Assembly (NCBI GenBank): GCA_030704615.1
Contig: CM060732.1
Coordinates: 41,211,053 to 41,275,052 of the forward strand
DNA from: Takakia lepidozioides
Taxonomy: Eukaryota; Streptophyta; Takakiopsida; Takakiales; Takakiaceae
Reading direction: 5' to 3'
DNA: 64,000 nucleotides
The position numbers and the translations under genes were made by a program. Each line of letters begins with the position of its first letter. Within the stretch, counting starts at the first letter, position 1. Of this stretch, positions 53,124 through 64,000 are shown in pieces. The notes under the pieces were generated by a model that ran no database searches, was not told the origin of the DNA, and was given only the letters and a program-made list of their open reading frames with translations.

Positions 53124-55592
53124 GACTCCATCACATATATCTCCCTCTTGCAGGAGTGCACCAAGATGAAAAGCCTAGCAGAGGGAAAGCAGGTGCATGC
53201 CCACATTATCCTAAGTGGATTCACGCCAAACTTATCTCTTCTCAACATCCTTGTCAACATGTACGTCAAGTGTGGGAGTGTGTTTTATGCACGCCAAGTG
53301 TTTGACATTATCCCTGAACGAGATGTGGTTACGTGGACTATAATGATGGCTGGCTATGCAAAGGATGGGTATGGTAGAGAGGCTTTCAAAATGTATCAAC
53401 AAATGAGACAGGAACGGGTGATGCCCAACAATGTCACGTTCATCTGTGTTCTCAAGGCATGTGCAAGCCTAGGTGCCCTGGAAAAGGGCAAAGAGGTCCA
53501 TGCTGACATCATCAGAGCTGGAATTGCTCCAGATGTTGCTCTGGAGACTTCCCTTGCTAATATGTACGCCAAGTGTGGGAGCTTAAGGGATGCACGTAAA
53601 GTCTTTGACAATATGGCTGAACGAAATGTAGTCTCATGGAATGCAATGATTGCAGGATATGCTCAGCATGGGTATGGTAGGGAAGCTTTTGAGATCTACA
53701 ACATGATGTTACAAGAAGGAGTGACACTTAACAGTGCCACTTTCATTTGCATTCTCAAGGCATGTGCCAGCCTTGAAAAAGGAAAAGAGGTCCATGCTGA
53801 TATCGGCAAAGCTGGAATTGGGCCAGATACCATTCTAGAGACTGCTCTTGCTGCCATGTACTTGAAATGTGGGAGCGTGAGGGATGCACGTGAAGTGTTT
53901 GACAAAATGTGTCAACGAAATGTGGTCTCTTGGAATGCTATGATCACAGGATATGCTCAGAATGGGTGTGGTGGGGAGGCTATCGAGATTTATGAGCAAA
54001 TGAAACGAGAAGGAGTGATGCCGGACAAGGTTTCATTCATTTGTGTTCTCAATGTGTGTGCTAGTCTGGCAGCCCTGGAAAATGGCAAAGAGGTCCATGC
54101 CGACATCGTCAAAGCTGCAACTGCCCAAGATATCATTCTGGAGACTGCTCTTGTCAACATGTATGCCAAATGTGGGAGCATGGTGAATGCCCGGGAAGTG
54201 TTCAACAATATGTGTCAACAGGATGTGGTGTCATGGAGTGCACTGGTTGCAGGATATGCTCAGCAAGGGTGTGGTAGGGAGGCTTTGGACATCTATGAGC
54301 AAATGGTACAGGAGGGGATGATGCCCAACAAGGTCACATTCATTTCAGTTGTCAACGCATGTGCCAGTCTAGGAGACCTGGAAAAGGGCAAAGTGGTCCA
54401 TGCTGACATTGTCAAAGCTGGAATTGCTCATGACATCATTCTGGAGACTGCCCTTGTCGACATGTATGCGAAATGTGGTAATATGATGGACGCAGGACAA
54501 GTGTTTAACAACATGACTGAACGAAATGTGGTCTCTTGGAATGCCATGATAGGAGGATATGCAGAGCATGGGTGTGGTAGGGAGGCTTTTGGGTTTTATG
54601 AGCAAATGTTGCGCGAAGGAGTGATGCCAGATAAGGTCACATTCCTCTGTGTTCTCAATGCAAGTGCAAGCCTAGGAGTCGTGGAAAAGGGCAAAGAGGT
54701 CCATGCTGACATCATGAAAGCTGGCATTACGCAAGATATCATTCTGGAGACTGCCCTTGCTGTTATGTATGCCAAATGTGGGAGTGTAAAGGATGCACGT
54801 CAAGTGTTCAACAATATGGCTGAACGAAATGTGGTCTCATGGAATGCAATGATTGCAGGATATACTCGGCATGGGAGTAGTAGTGAGGCTTTCGAGATCT
54901 ATGAGCAAATGGTACGGGAAGGAGTGACACCAAACAAGGTCACGTTCATCTGTGTTCTCAATGCGTGTGCCAGCATGGGAGCCTTGGAAAAGGGTGAAGA
55001 GGTTCATGCTGACATCATCAAAGCTGGCATTGTGCCAGACATAGTTATTGAGAATACCCTTATTAACATGTATGCCAAATGTGGGAGCGTAAAACATGCA
55101 CGTCAAGTGTTTGATGGTATGGTTCAACGAAATGTGGTCTCATGGACGGCAATGATTGCTGGGTATGGTGAGAATGGTTGTGGTAGGGTCTCTGTCCAGC
55201 TGTTTGAACAAATGCAACAGGAAGGCCTCACGCCAAATGGTATCACCTTTACATGTCTTCTCTCTGCATGTAGCCATGTTGGGCTGGTCGACGAAGGCTG
55301 TCACTACTTTGATTCCATGACTCGAGATCTTGGCCTCAGTCCTACAGTGGAGCATTTTGGCTGCATAGTCGACCTGCTTGGGCGTGCACAGCAGTTTGTT
55401 GAGGCAGAGGACTTCATTAACAAAATGCCAATCCAACCGGATGCTTCCGTGTTGGGGGCTTTGCTTGGTGCATGCAGAACTCATGGCAATGTGGAGGTAG
55501 CTGAACGTGTAGCAAAATGCCTTTTCAAGCGGGATCCACAGGACGCCGCAACTTATGTATTGCTATCGGACGTGTATGCGGCAGCTGGCTGA
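52629..55592 (+). pseudogene. PLS-class PPR gene lacking an intact E/DYW end
   Basis: The open frame has 987 residues. The first about 170 are two diverged copies of one unit (DFRHKxTEEALxIExYKxPxW, then SDTS, KKS, DVRTxC). PLS repeats follow with seven MYxKCGx S-type motifs, then SLLSACSHVGLVDEG-like E-type motifs and ALLGACRTHGNVEVAERVAK. The frame stops with TGA at 55590 exactly where Arg is expected in YAAAGRWDD. The same frame then reads WDDQAKVRKMMDRYVKKEPG before a frameshift, and no DYW domain follows. If translated, the product is a PPR protein without catalytic end, probably organellar; more likely it is a recently decayed DYW gene. The start codon is uncertain because the N-terminal units may be spliced. 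Confidence 0.8.
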
Positions 55593-55989
55593 TGGGATGA
55601 TCAAGCAAAGGTTAGGAAAATGATGGACAGATATGTCAAAAAGGAGCCAGGACACTGTGGGCAGCCAGCTGCATGCATTTGTTTAGGAGAGTAGTTGTAT
55701 CAACAAATCCTGAACAAGTGAATTAATGGGTGGAAAAAAGACCTAAGAAATGACTTTCTTGAGCTGAAATTTTATCTACAATTGATTGCACCCTTGGTTC
55801 ACCAAATGGATTGCAATTTTCATAATTTTCAGCATTTTTCAAATGTCTGTCTGAAAATAACAAGGTTGATAGACCTATCTTCATAAAAGAGCCTATGTGT
55901 GAAAACTGCTCGTGTTTGTGGACTCACGAAAACAACCCCCGAAAACTACAGTAAAATTGTTTTAAATGATAGTGGTTTCTGATTTTTAT
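55593..55989 (+). other. decayed 3' end of the PPR gene and flank
   Basis: 55593-55690 still encodes E-domain remnants (KVRKMMDRYVKKEPGHC, LHAFV in a shifted frame). The rest has no coding signal. Confidence 0.5.
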
Positions 55990-56310
55990 TTTACACATTC
56001 TTGCCAGGTCTTGGTGGCCCTACGTGGTCTGGGGTCTGGGCCTTTGGAACATCTGGAAAGCTCGCTGTGCTTTCATTTTTGACCATAAACCCTTATGTGT
56101 CAAATCATGCCTTGCCTCTATTTTTTTCGACTTACTTGTGGAGGGTCGCAAATTGTGGGATGTGCTTATGATCACAGTTCACAGATGCTCTTCGGTGCGG
56201 GGAGCGTCCCTTCTCTCGCAATTTGATGCCGAGTGGAAATCGGGACTTCTTTGTCAAAGGCAGGGGGACAGAGTTCACTGGGCATCCGGACCTCCAATCA
56301 ACTGGTGAAT
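55990..56310 (+). mobile_element. LINE ORF2 C-terminal fragment
   Basis: The 94-residue frame 56024-56308 reads GLWNIWKARCAFIFDHKPL, then LSQFDAEWKSGLLCQ and RVHWASGPPINW. It matches the C-terminal end of the minus-strand LINE at 29391-29690 (LHTQFDAEWVYLGILC, RVTWSPRPPVNW). It is a severely 5'-truncated copy of the same or a related family. Confidence 0.7.
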
Positions 56311-58138
56311 CACCAAATCATTGGGCTTCTCCGGCGGAGGTGGAGGACGGGAGATCAACTGGCGTCACCGCAGAAGCAAAAATTCTAATGCTAGAGCTCA
56401 CTTGAACTTTTGAGCTCTTATTTTTTCTGTGATTGTTCTGTTTCTGGTCCATGCTGCAGGCAGTTCGGTTCTTATGCTTCCAGCTCATTCTACTTCTGCT
56501 TTTTATGAGCCTGAATCGTTGGGCTTTCATTTTGGCTCCCTGGTCTGATTCCTAGTTGCTATCCCTCTTCTTCAGGGATGTAGGCAGATGAGCAGCTAGT
56601 TGTTCCTTTGTTTTGCTGCAGGACTTGGTTCAGCTTGCCTGAGCTTTTAGTTGGCTCTGGTTATCATTCAGATTTCAGTTAGTCAGCTGCTTCGACCTAG
56701 TTCTCTCAATCAGTAGTTTAGCCGTCGTACCCCTGAAGCGGGGCTTCCTGATTCATTCAGGGCTTTAAATGGTTGTTGCAGGACACGCCGGAATTTTGGA
56801 TTAGTAAACAGGAATATGAGGAAGAGGGCCTCAACTGTCTTCGCAAATGCGGGCAAGCCTACACTTATCCTAATGAAGTCTCTCTCTCTCTCTCTCTCTC
56901 CCTCTATCCCTCTCTCTCCTGTGGTTGAACCGGCTTGGTCAAGCAAGTCTGGTAGCCAGTGGACTGAGCCACACTGGCAATATATGTCATAGGCAACATC
57001 CTCAGAGGGCTGTGAAGGGTTAATGTTTCTCATCTATTCCACCCCCTCTCCGAGGCCCAGCAGATTCATTTTTCTTTGTACTTGACTCGATTCTCTTAGG
57101 GCTACCACTAGCCTCATATTTTTACTAGTGTGGGGATAGGCTGAAAGATGAATCACAGGTGATTGTTTACTGCCCTACAATTGCTCAGCCAGTCCGACAA
57201 GGGGCTCTCACTCCCACTCAAGCAACACCTGATTTGGGCTTTGGATATGGAACTAGAGTGTCTCTCTTTCTGAAATAGATTGTACACATGAGACTTTGTT
57301 TCCATTTCTCTTTCTGAAATAGAAATGGCCACAAGGCTAAGGCAAGAAAAACTTAAGAAATATTCCCCAGTTAACCGTTAAGTGCCCAGACTCATTTTCA
57401 CCCTCGCGTGGAAAAACATGACCCTGGCCCACAAAAACATTTTTATCTGGAAAATCTCTATGTCCCTGTAAAACTGACCGTTGGAATGACTTCCCACCTA
57501 CCCCACCTCCTGCCACAAAAAGTTTCATCAAATTCCAACCGCCAGATCAGAAGATTATAAAGTGTAGAGTGGGGACAAAAAAAACTCTTAGTTAAGAAAT
57601 AGGTGCCAGAAAAAGCAGTTTTTTGCTCGTCAGTTTTAGTTTCACTTTTTTTGAGAGTCTCAAGAATGTTGTACCATACCTGATAACACACATCCTCATA
57701 ATTTTTCAGTTTTTTCTGAAATGTTCTCAAGTGGGCTCCTTTGTAGTGACAAATTGGGGGGTCAAAATATCCCATTTTCTTTGGGCAGGCCAAAATATCC
57801 CTTCCTAAAATTATATGAACAAATTCAGCCGTTCAATTCCGGTTGAAGTGTCATGAACAGCTATATAAGATCCCAAAAAAAGTTTGGGACCAATCGGTAA
57901 TTTCCCTCACATCTTTAGGTTCCCTTCCCAAGACTTCAAATGGCACACCTATATTATAGCCTGCAGGCCTAGGATATTTGGAGCCATAGCCCAAAAGGGC
58001 ATGGGGTTTGGGAGCTCCTCTGGAAAAGGTTTTACTCCACCATCATCAAAGCTAAATAAATGAACAGTACTGGATGATGGTGAATGGTGTTGTAGTGGTG
58101 AGTACTGGAGAAGATAAATTGATCTAGCCCTTTGTCGC
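56311..58138. other. intergenic, (CT)n microsatellite
   Basis: 56880-56920 is a (TC)n tract. 56311-57000 may contain LINE 3' UTR. No other gene is supported. Confidence 0.4.
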
Positions 58139-59819
58139 CCTGGTAGGTAGTTTGCCAGTAAATTATGGGTTGTCATTATCTGTGATTTTTTGTTCTGGAG
58201 GCAGAGATAGCTCAAGGAGGCAGGGAGTGAATGTGCGTGCCAGATCCATCGTAGAGGACCAGGTTTCAAGCACAAGCATATAAATGAGGCACAATGGATT
58301 GCCGGCTATAAGAAACCTCCGTGGGTGGATGACAAGCTGGAGGCACCTAGGGGTAAGTATCCTTTTTGGGATTATGAGAGATAAAGATAAAGATAAAGTT
58401 TCTTATAAAGAGAGAGAGAGAGAGAGAAGCATGTAGAAAATAGAATATAGGGGGTGAAAACTGGGAGACTTCTTGCTACAATGTTCCTACGTTTGATCAC
58501 ATGACATGCATGCATTGGTCCGTTTCCAGGATCAGGATGTACTTATTTTTTCCTTCTGCAAGCATATTTGGCCTTCTTTCTTCCTCTATCAAATGGAGAA
58601 GGTGATATCTGTGAATATTTGCCCCTTTTTGTTCCCCCCCTCTTCTTTTGAGGTTTCCATGTGCATATCGCTGACAGAGCATGTCTCCCACTTTTCACGG
58701 GCTTTAGTTGTCTAGTCCATCTGAAGTTTCTGATAAGTTTACGCTAGGGAGTTAAAGAATAATATCAAACGAAACAAAATACAGAAGTGGAGAAGCTCTT
58801 GAATGACTGTTTTCGAAACCCCAAACAATGGTGGGACAATCGAGGCAGTAAGGTGAAAGCCTGCTATGTTACAGTGTGCAACCGACACGATCAACGGAAA
58901 AACTTCCTTGCAAATTAGTATGATGTCGTCCATGGTCTCTCCCTTGCCTCTCTCATCGGGGTTGAGTTGTTCATCAATTTCTCTGGTTGTGCTTTATTGT
59001 CTACAGTGAGTGTTGACATCTCCTATGGACACAAAAAAATTGTGTCTTTCCTCAACACTGTGGCAGTGCAACCACATTTGCACGTGCCACATCTCTTGCA
59101 AGTGAGAGGACTAGTGGAGAGGTCTAGGTCACTTCATGGTTTCTTACTCATTGTTTTCGGAGGTTCTTTTCCTGTACGGAGTCTTGGCAGCTCGTCACTA
59201 AAAGATGGTTGGATTGTCTTGTCCTCTGTGATGGATTCTCTGAGATACAAGGCTTGTCAAATACGTGGGGCGGGGGGGGGGGGGGGGTTCTATCCTGTCA
59301 ATTCTGTGGATGGAGGGAGAGCTGAGTGAAGGGGGGCTGGAGTGTGGTGCAGATCAATCCCATAGGACTAGATTTCAGGCACAAGGGTACGGAAGAGGCA
59401 CTGTTGATTGAAGGCTACAAGAAACCTACATGGGTCAATGGTCAACTGAAAGTAGGAGCAGCACAGTTGTTTGAATCAGATGCCTCCAGACGAAGAGAGG
59501 GAGGTTACAAGAAGTCTTCTGGCTCTTGGGATGCGAGGACAGTATGTAAAATGAGAGTGTGGGTGTAGAACAATACAAGAGGACCAGATTTCAGGCATAA
59601 GGGTACTGAGGAGGCACTGTGGATTGAAAGCTACAAGAAACTTGCATGGATAGATGGTCAGTTGGAAGGAGGAGTAGCACAATTTTTCAATCAGACACCT
59701 CCAAACGAAGAGAGGGGATTCACAAGAAGTCCTTTGGCACGCGGGATGTTAGGACACTACGTAATACAGGACAACTGAAAAAGGCTCTGCACATTTTGAA
59801 CCAAGGTGGCATTCTGGCA
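58139..59819 (+). repeat. segmental duplication, copy 2
   Basis: This is the direct duplicate of 51332-53123. It breaks off at GGCATTCTGGCA, where it joins unrelated sequence (TTTCTGGTGATAGTG). Differences from copy 1 include lack of the 97-bp insertion, GA-rich microsatellite changes at 58376-58430 and a run of 16 G at 59272-59287. Confidence 0.9.
59326..59819 (+). pseudogene. truncated PPR N-terminal duplicate
   Basis: It encodes the same two N-terminal units as the gene at 52629 (IGLDFRHKGTEEALLIEGYK, SDASRRREGGYKKS, DARTVCKMRVWV, then a TAG where copy 1 has Trp) and continues SDTSKRREGIHKKSFGTRDV and TGQLKKALHILNQGG. It is cut at the duplication breakpoint before any full PPR repeat, so it cannot make a working PPR protein. 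Confidence 0.85.
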
Positions 59820-59946
59820 TTTCTGGTGATAGTGAATACCTCTGATGTGCGTAGTTTGTCTGATTCATGTCAAGTGGCCTTGTCAAGTTCCTGATATATG
59901 CATGCACATTAATGGGCAAGCCACCTTTTCCAACTCAGCAGAAGGT
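59820..59946. other. junction between duplicate and THOC7
   Basis: This is THOC7 3' flank. The frame running through the junction from the PPR duplicate stops at about 59892. Confidence 0.4.
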
Positions 59947-61354
59947 TTAAGAAAAGAGCTGCACCACATCAACAGCCATGGCATCTGAAAGACCAGCTAC
60001 ATCAGGTGTGGACAAGCCCCCGACGTCATGCTCCACTGGATTCTTCTGTTCTTCCTCTAATGTGCTTTGTAACTCATCCACCTGCCAACCCAAACACCCA
60101 CATGCTTTAACTAGTACCCCTGTGACAAATTGGACAATACAATTAATTCCTCATTTGCCAGTACACATGTGAGTATTAGAATTAAAGCACCAACACTTTG
60201 GGGTCTTAAAACACAGGCAGCTATCAGATCGCTTAGTTAATGGCAAAAACTCTGAGCTACAAAGAACAATATTACGTTGCCAGCTCTTCATAACAACCAA
60301 CGACCAGATCAACAGCTACCACTTACAGCAACTTTATGTTAATGTCTGAGCCATGGACCCAGAAGCATGAAATACGGTTATCTTGCAACACAGAAAATAA
60401 ACAATGCAGACATGGATACCAGATTTCTTCCAATCCGAACGACCATTGGGCAGACTTTGCTTGCTTAGATAGTCATAACGGGTTCCAACGGTTTCCGCTT
60501 GATTATACACTAGTGAAAGATTACAACCGACAACCAACCAATAGAACCGTTCAGTAGCATGCACCCACTCTGACCAAGTATGTGCTACTCACCACATGCA
60601 AGAGAAGCCCGAATTGCTTCTTTCGAAGCTCAAGAGTGCGAGATGCCGCAAAATTCTCGGCTTCCATCACTACGAGTTCTTTTTCTAGCTCATCCAGCTG
60701 TCTCCGCGTCTCAGATCGTGGGGACTGAGCAGCTATCAATCTCCTGATGGCTTCACATTCTTCCTTGTGTTGCCGCTCAATCTTAGCCTCCTCCAGTTGC
60801 ACCTTCAAATCCTCTACGTCAATTTGTGCCTAGACCAACCCTCCGATTCATCATCCACAGATTGCTACCACAAGTATGGTTCCACACCACAATATGTGTG
60901 AAGACTTTACTCAAAAAAATTGCAGTAAAAGAAATGTAATGCGGGAACATGCGGTTACGACCCAGACCTGTGCAATTTGCTTGTTTAGTTCCACGTGCAA
61001 CCCTTTGAAGCTCTCCTGCTCTCGTCTGTTGGCATCGATGGCTGCTTTGGTTTTGAGGAGTGGCAGTTCAAACGTGGCCAGTTCTTGCAGGAACGACTTG
61101 TAAAGCTTTTCGCAGTCGCTGTAGTTGTTAGCTTCCTTCTCTATCTCAGTTGCAAAAGCAATAAACTTTTTCAGGAGCTTCTTCAGAGGGGGCTCCCCTC
61201 TGGTAGTGGTGGTGCGCGTCAGAAGCCGCTGTCTGATGACCGCATCGTCCTCCGAGGGACTAATGGCGTAGTGGGCTGCCATCGCTCCGCCTGCCCCCAC
61301 ACCCTCTTCTTCAGCCCTGCCTTTCCTCGTTTTCACACTACGCCCTATTTTCAT
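59947..61354 (-). CDS. THOC7: THO complex subunit 7
   Basis: Three exons on the minus strand. Exon 1 is 61354-60968 (129 codons: basic Gly-rich start, then [60 protein letters not shown], ending KQIAQ). Exon 2 is 60829-60593 ([48 protein letters not shown]). Exon 3 is 60081-59947 ([15 protein letters not shown] to the TAA at 59947). All introns are GT-AG (60830-60967 and 60082-60592), phase 0, and the product is about 252 residues, the usual length for plant THO7. The middle is coiled coil. THO couples transcription to mRNA processing and export and to small-RNA production in the nucleus. No disruption is seen, so it should be functional. The donor of intron 1 (GTCTGG) is a weak consensus. 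Confidence 0.93.
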
Positions 61355-62724
61355 GGGATGGATTTCGGATGAATGTGGGGTGATGTGAGAGGCAGCTTGA
61401 TCTTCAGTTGTTGATAAGCCCCGTGCAAGAGCAATTTCGGGTGTGCGCCGAGCAATGTATAGAATTAGGTCAGACTTACTGGCGCAGGAGTGACATAGAC
61501 TTCTGCCCAGGAATGCAACGTAATTAAATTAGTTGGGTCTAAAAGGCTAGCCTTTTTGCAATCTATTTAGAACTTACAGGAGACTCTTTCAGGCATGCAT
61601 CAGTTGTTGCTTTGGGTTGAAGTGATTTTTTTAAGTTCGACTGCAGCTCGAGTTTGAGAAAGGATTCAGTTGATGATATTTTTGGCCTACAGTTGAATAA
61701 TTATTAAGAGGAATACTGATTTTGTAGTGTCACTCTAGACTGTTTTGGGATCGTCGCATGCTGTAAAAGAGATCTGAAGCTTGAAGGATTTTGAAAGTTC
61801 GTGCTAGCTGTGACCACACCTTTGATCTTTGTAATTTGTCTAGTAGACACTGGTGTCCTTCTTCCTGGGAAAGAGGGAACAAGAATAATGGTATGTGCCT
61901 TGAGCGGCAACTGATCAGTGATAATGCACAACCTTGACTATGGTTGACTTCACAAATTTGTTTGTGCTATTGGAGAATTCTATCAAGTGATGTAAAATTC
62001 ATTTGGGCACATTGGCATCAGACATCCTCGCAATTCAGTTACATTACATGAAAAGACAGGCTGAAGTGCCATAAATGTCAAATGAGCATGCGAGCAAACA
62101 CGAAGGAAAAAAATAGAGACAAAATAGCACCCTAATGAGCATAAAACGCGTTTCATCATGTATTTGGCTTTTGGCATTCCTCGCGTGGAACTAAGAGGGC
62201 CGGGAGGATGGGTGGGGCCCACGTTGAAATAAGGCTAACACGTACGCACCTTGGGCCTGCTGCTACAGGCTCGCGAGAGTTCCTTTCTTGATGATGCGTC
62301 TGCTGGACTTAACGGGTACGCGCAAATGCCCACCAGCGTTGTGGGGATGTATCAAGGGGCGGAAGGGAGGGTGACTTAACGGTTATAAAAATGTCATAAT
62401 GAATGATTCATTATGAACATACCAAAAATATCATAGCGGGGAAAGTAGAGCTTTGCCAATCAGCATGTGTATTAGCACGATTACTATGTTCAAGCAGGTA
62501 TTTTTTACCAGGGGTGTTACTCATTGCCTAGTCGTTTCATAGAGGTACTAACAGTTGGGTGCTAGTTTGTTTCAGGAGAACGATGTTCACTTTGTGGTGG
62601 CAAATTGCTCCACCCCAAGCAGGGTGATTTGGTTGCGCATTTGTCTCATAAACTTGCTAACTGCAGGTGGTTGGTAATGGAAGACCGGCTGCAGCTGAGT
62701 GGGCGTCATTGTAGTTGTGTGATT
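61355..62724. other. upstream of THOC7, no gene recognised
   Basis: The THOC7 promoter lies in the first few hundred bases, but no definite element was identified. A 10+1+10 palindrome (CATAATGAAT/ATTCATTATG) lies at 62395-62415. Confidence 0.35.
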
Positions 62725-63990
62725 TTACAGCTGCAGTTTGGTGAAAGCAAACGTTGGCAGCTTGGTCATCATTGTGTTAAATTGGGTTTGACATGATGAC
62801 ATGTTGTAGGCCAACTCCTTTGATACTGATGACTTTAGAGATTCCATGTACTGAGATGTTTGTGTTTCAATCTTTGAGACTACACCATCTTTGAAGGCGA
62901 CTATGTCCCGTTTGTGCTCTTCGTGTTGCGTTGTCACCATGGAAAGCAGCTCATGTCTTAACATTCCATTGTTGAACCCAGACTGCAGCTGAATCGATGC
63001 GACTGTACTGACATCAGCACCTTGTTGATGTATGTGATCTATAATCATTGAAGTGTGTCCGGATCCACTACAGTTTTACCATTGAGGCCGCGGGGTGTGG
63101 AAGGAAATCCACGTTCTTGCCCATGATGCATATGTTCTTTTTCCCTTGCCAAAGATTGTAGACAGTTGCATTCTTGCATGTGACGTGAATGGTTCCAGCA
63201 TGCAGCACTTTTTCGTTGTTGAGTGCATTGGTGAAGAAGTAACTAGCCACGTTGTCCTTCCCCATTAGGTGCCAGATGGCCCTGTAGATTTCGTCCTATG
63301 TTGCAGTGATTCGGAGTTGGCAAACGATGAGCGTAAGTGCTTCTCTTTTTACAACTTGTTGTTTAGGCTGGATAGTAGCCCCACTGATGTTGCACAGTTG
63401 TTCTTGCACCTAGAGGATCTCGATCTCGTGCCTTTAGGCCATGAGCAAGGGCCCGAGCCCTGGTTTCCTTTATTGCCGTGTACAGATATCCAAAATTTGC
63501 TTCTGTAGTGGGTTTGCCAACTTAAAGTATTTCGAGATCTTCCCCTGCATTATAAGCCTCATAGACAATGTTAGCAACAATTTGTGTGCCTGGGAGTCCT
63601 TCCATGGTAGAGCCTTTCATGTCGAGGGAGATACGGTCTCCGCGGCTCTCCATTTCAAAGTTTTTTTCCACCTTTCCTTGAACTGGGGTGCCATTTGATA
63701 TGTTAAGGATGAACACTCTGTTGTTGAGTAGAAGGTCTATGCCATCATTTTCCGAGTGCTTGAGGCATACTTTGATGAACCCCGACCATATTGTGGGATC
63801 TTTCTTATCCCCAAACACCGATATCGGGTGTAGTACCTCTGTCCCCAAATGAATGCAAATGGAGGCAAAACGGGCCTTAGTCTGTGCTGTAATTACTGAG
63901 CACTTGATGGCTCGTTCCTTCTCAAACCAGATGAGTACGTGGTAGCCCACCGAGAGGCCCGTAGCTGGGTGTCACTACAGCAAATAGGGG
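62725..63990 (-). pseudogene. unidentified minus-strand gene, damaged and cut by window end
   Basis: Protein-like frames follow one another on the minus strand: 63950-63522 (GYHVLIWFEKERAIKCSVIT, FGDKKDPTIWSGFIKVCLKH, RVFILNISNGTPVQGKVEKN), continued after a TAA by TEANFGYLYTAIKETRARAL. A shifted frame at about 63440-63250 follows (QEQLCNISGATIQPKQQVVK, ALTLIVCQLRITAT), then 63265-63068 (DEIYRAIWHLMGKDNVASYF, GTIHVTCKNATVYNLWQGKK) and 63048-62725, which looks like a coiled coil (HELLSMVTTQHEEHKRDIVA). I do not recognise the family. Stops and frameshifts suggest a decayed gene or transposon-related protein. The plus-strand frames 63269-63508 and 63441-63698 overlap it and are taken as shadows. 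Confidence 0.45.
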
Positions 63991-64000
63991 GGGTTTGCGA

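Noticed and set aside
57458-57793. 111-residue minus-strand frame
   Set aside because: No recognised motif, no neighbouring exons, and sequence composition like the surrounding noncoding DNA.
63269-63508. Plus-strand protein-like frame at the window end
   Set aside because: It has good composition, but it overlaps the minus-strand series that continues on both sides through several blocks, which I consider the real coding strand.

Overview
The window looks like a nuclear segment from a land plant with a large, transposon-rich genome. The evidence is two intron-poor PLS-class pentatricopeptide repeat (PPR) genes with very regular repeats, one ending in a DYW domain; a three-exon THO-complex subunit 7 gene; broken pieces of a plastid-type pyruvate dehydrogenase E1-alpha gene and an ASPM gene; and many Ty3/gypsy, LINE, SINE-like and small inverted-repeat elements. 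A seed-free vascular plant (fern or lycophyte) fits the PPR style and the transposon types best. That is an inference; a gymnosperm or bryophyte is not excluded.

Region by region. 1-15.4 kb is old AT-rich repeat territory. It holds a Ty3/gypsy relic on the minus strand (1.3-4.0 kb), a LINE C-terminal relic (4.65-5.6 kb), and a SAM plus agenet-like reading frame lying between arrays of about 50-bp hairpin units (5.6, 7.7-8.1 and 10.5-10.9 kb). A second Ty3/gypsy relic of the same family lies on the plus strand (8.5-10.05 kb), followed by a 111-bp tandem repeat at 13 kb. 16.1-27.05 kb is a composite Ty3/gypsy-type element bounded by 421-bp direct repeats about 98% identical. Its plus-strand pol encodes, in order, a DNMT3-like C5-cytosine methyltransferase, reverse transcriptase, RNase H, integrase and a C-terminal PHD finger. 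Its gag-protease lies head-to-head on the minus strand. A hairpin repeat array sits at the outer edge of the gag part, and the 3' end has an unusual A-X-A' structure. 28.5-34.3 kb holds a minus-strand LINE, SINE-like pieces and a 252-bp tandem duplication.

34.65-37.24 kb is a complete PPR-DYW gene whose deaminase HxE motif reads HNQ. 38.1-39.4 kb is a broken plastid PDH E1-alpha copy that still has an intron. 40.04-40.82 kb is a 782-bp element with 16-bp inverted ends and TTAA flanks (piggyBac-like MITE). 46.5-47.6 kb has ASPM exon remnants. 48.99-49.15 kb is a long hairpin. 51.3-59.8 kb is a PPR locus with a degraded 3' end, plus a 1.7-kb upstream segmental duplicate. 59.95-61.35 kb is THOC7, the clearest single-copy host gene. 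The window ends in a damaged, unidentified minus-strand gene.

Functionally, THOC7 and the first PPR gene are the likely active host genes (nuclear mRNA export and organelle RNA processing). The methyltransferase/PHD retroelement is the most unusual item. It carries two chromatin-related modules, is damaged by several stops and frameshifts, and many of its point lesions are G-to-A on the coding strand.
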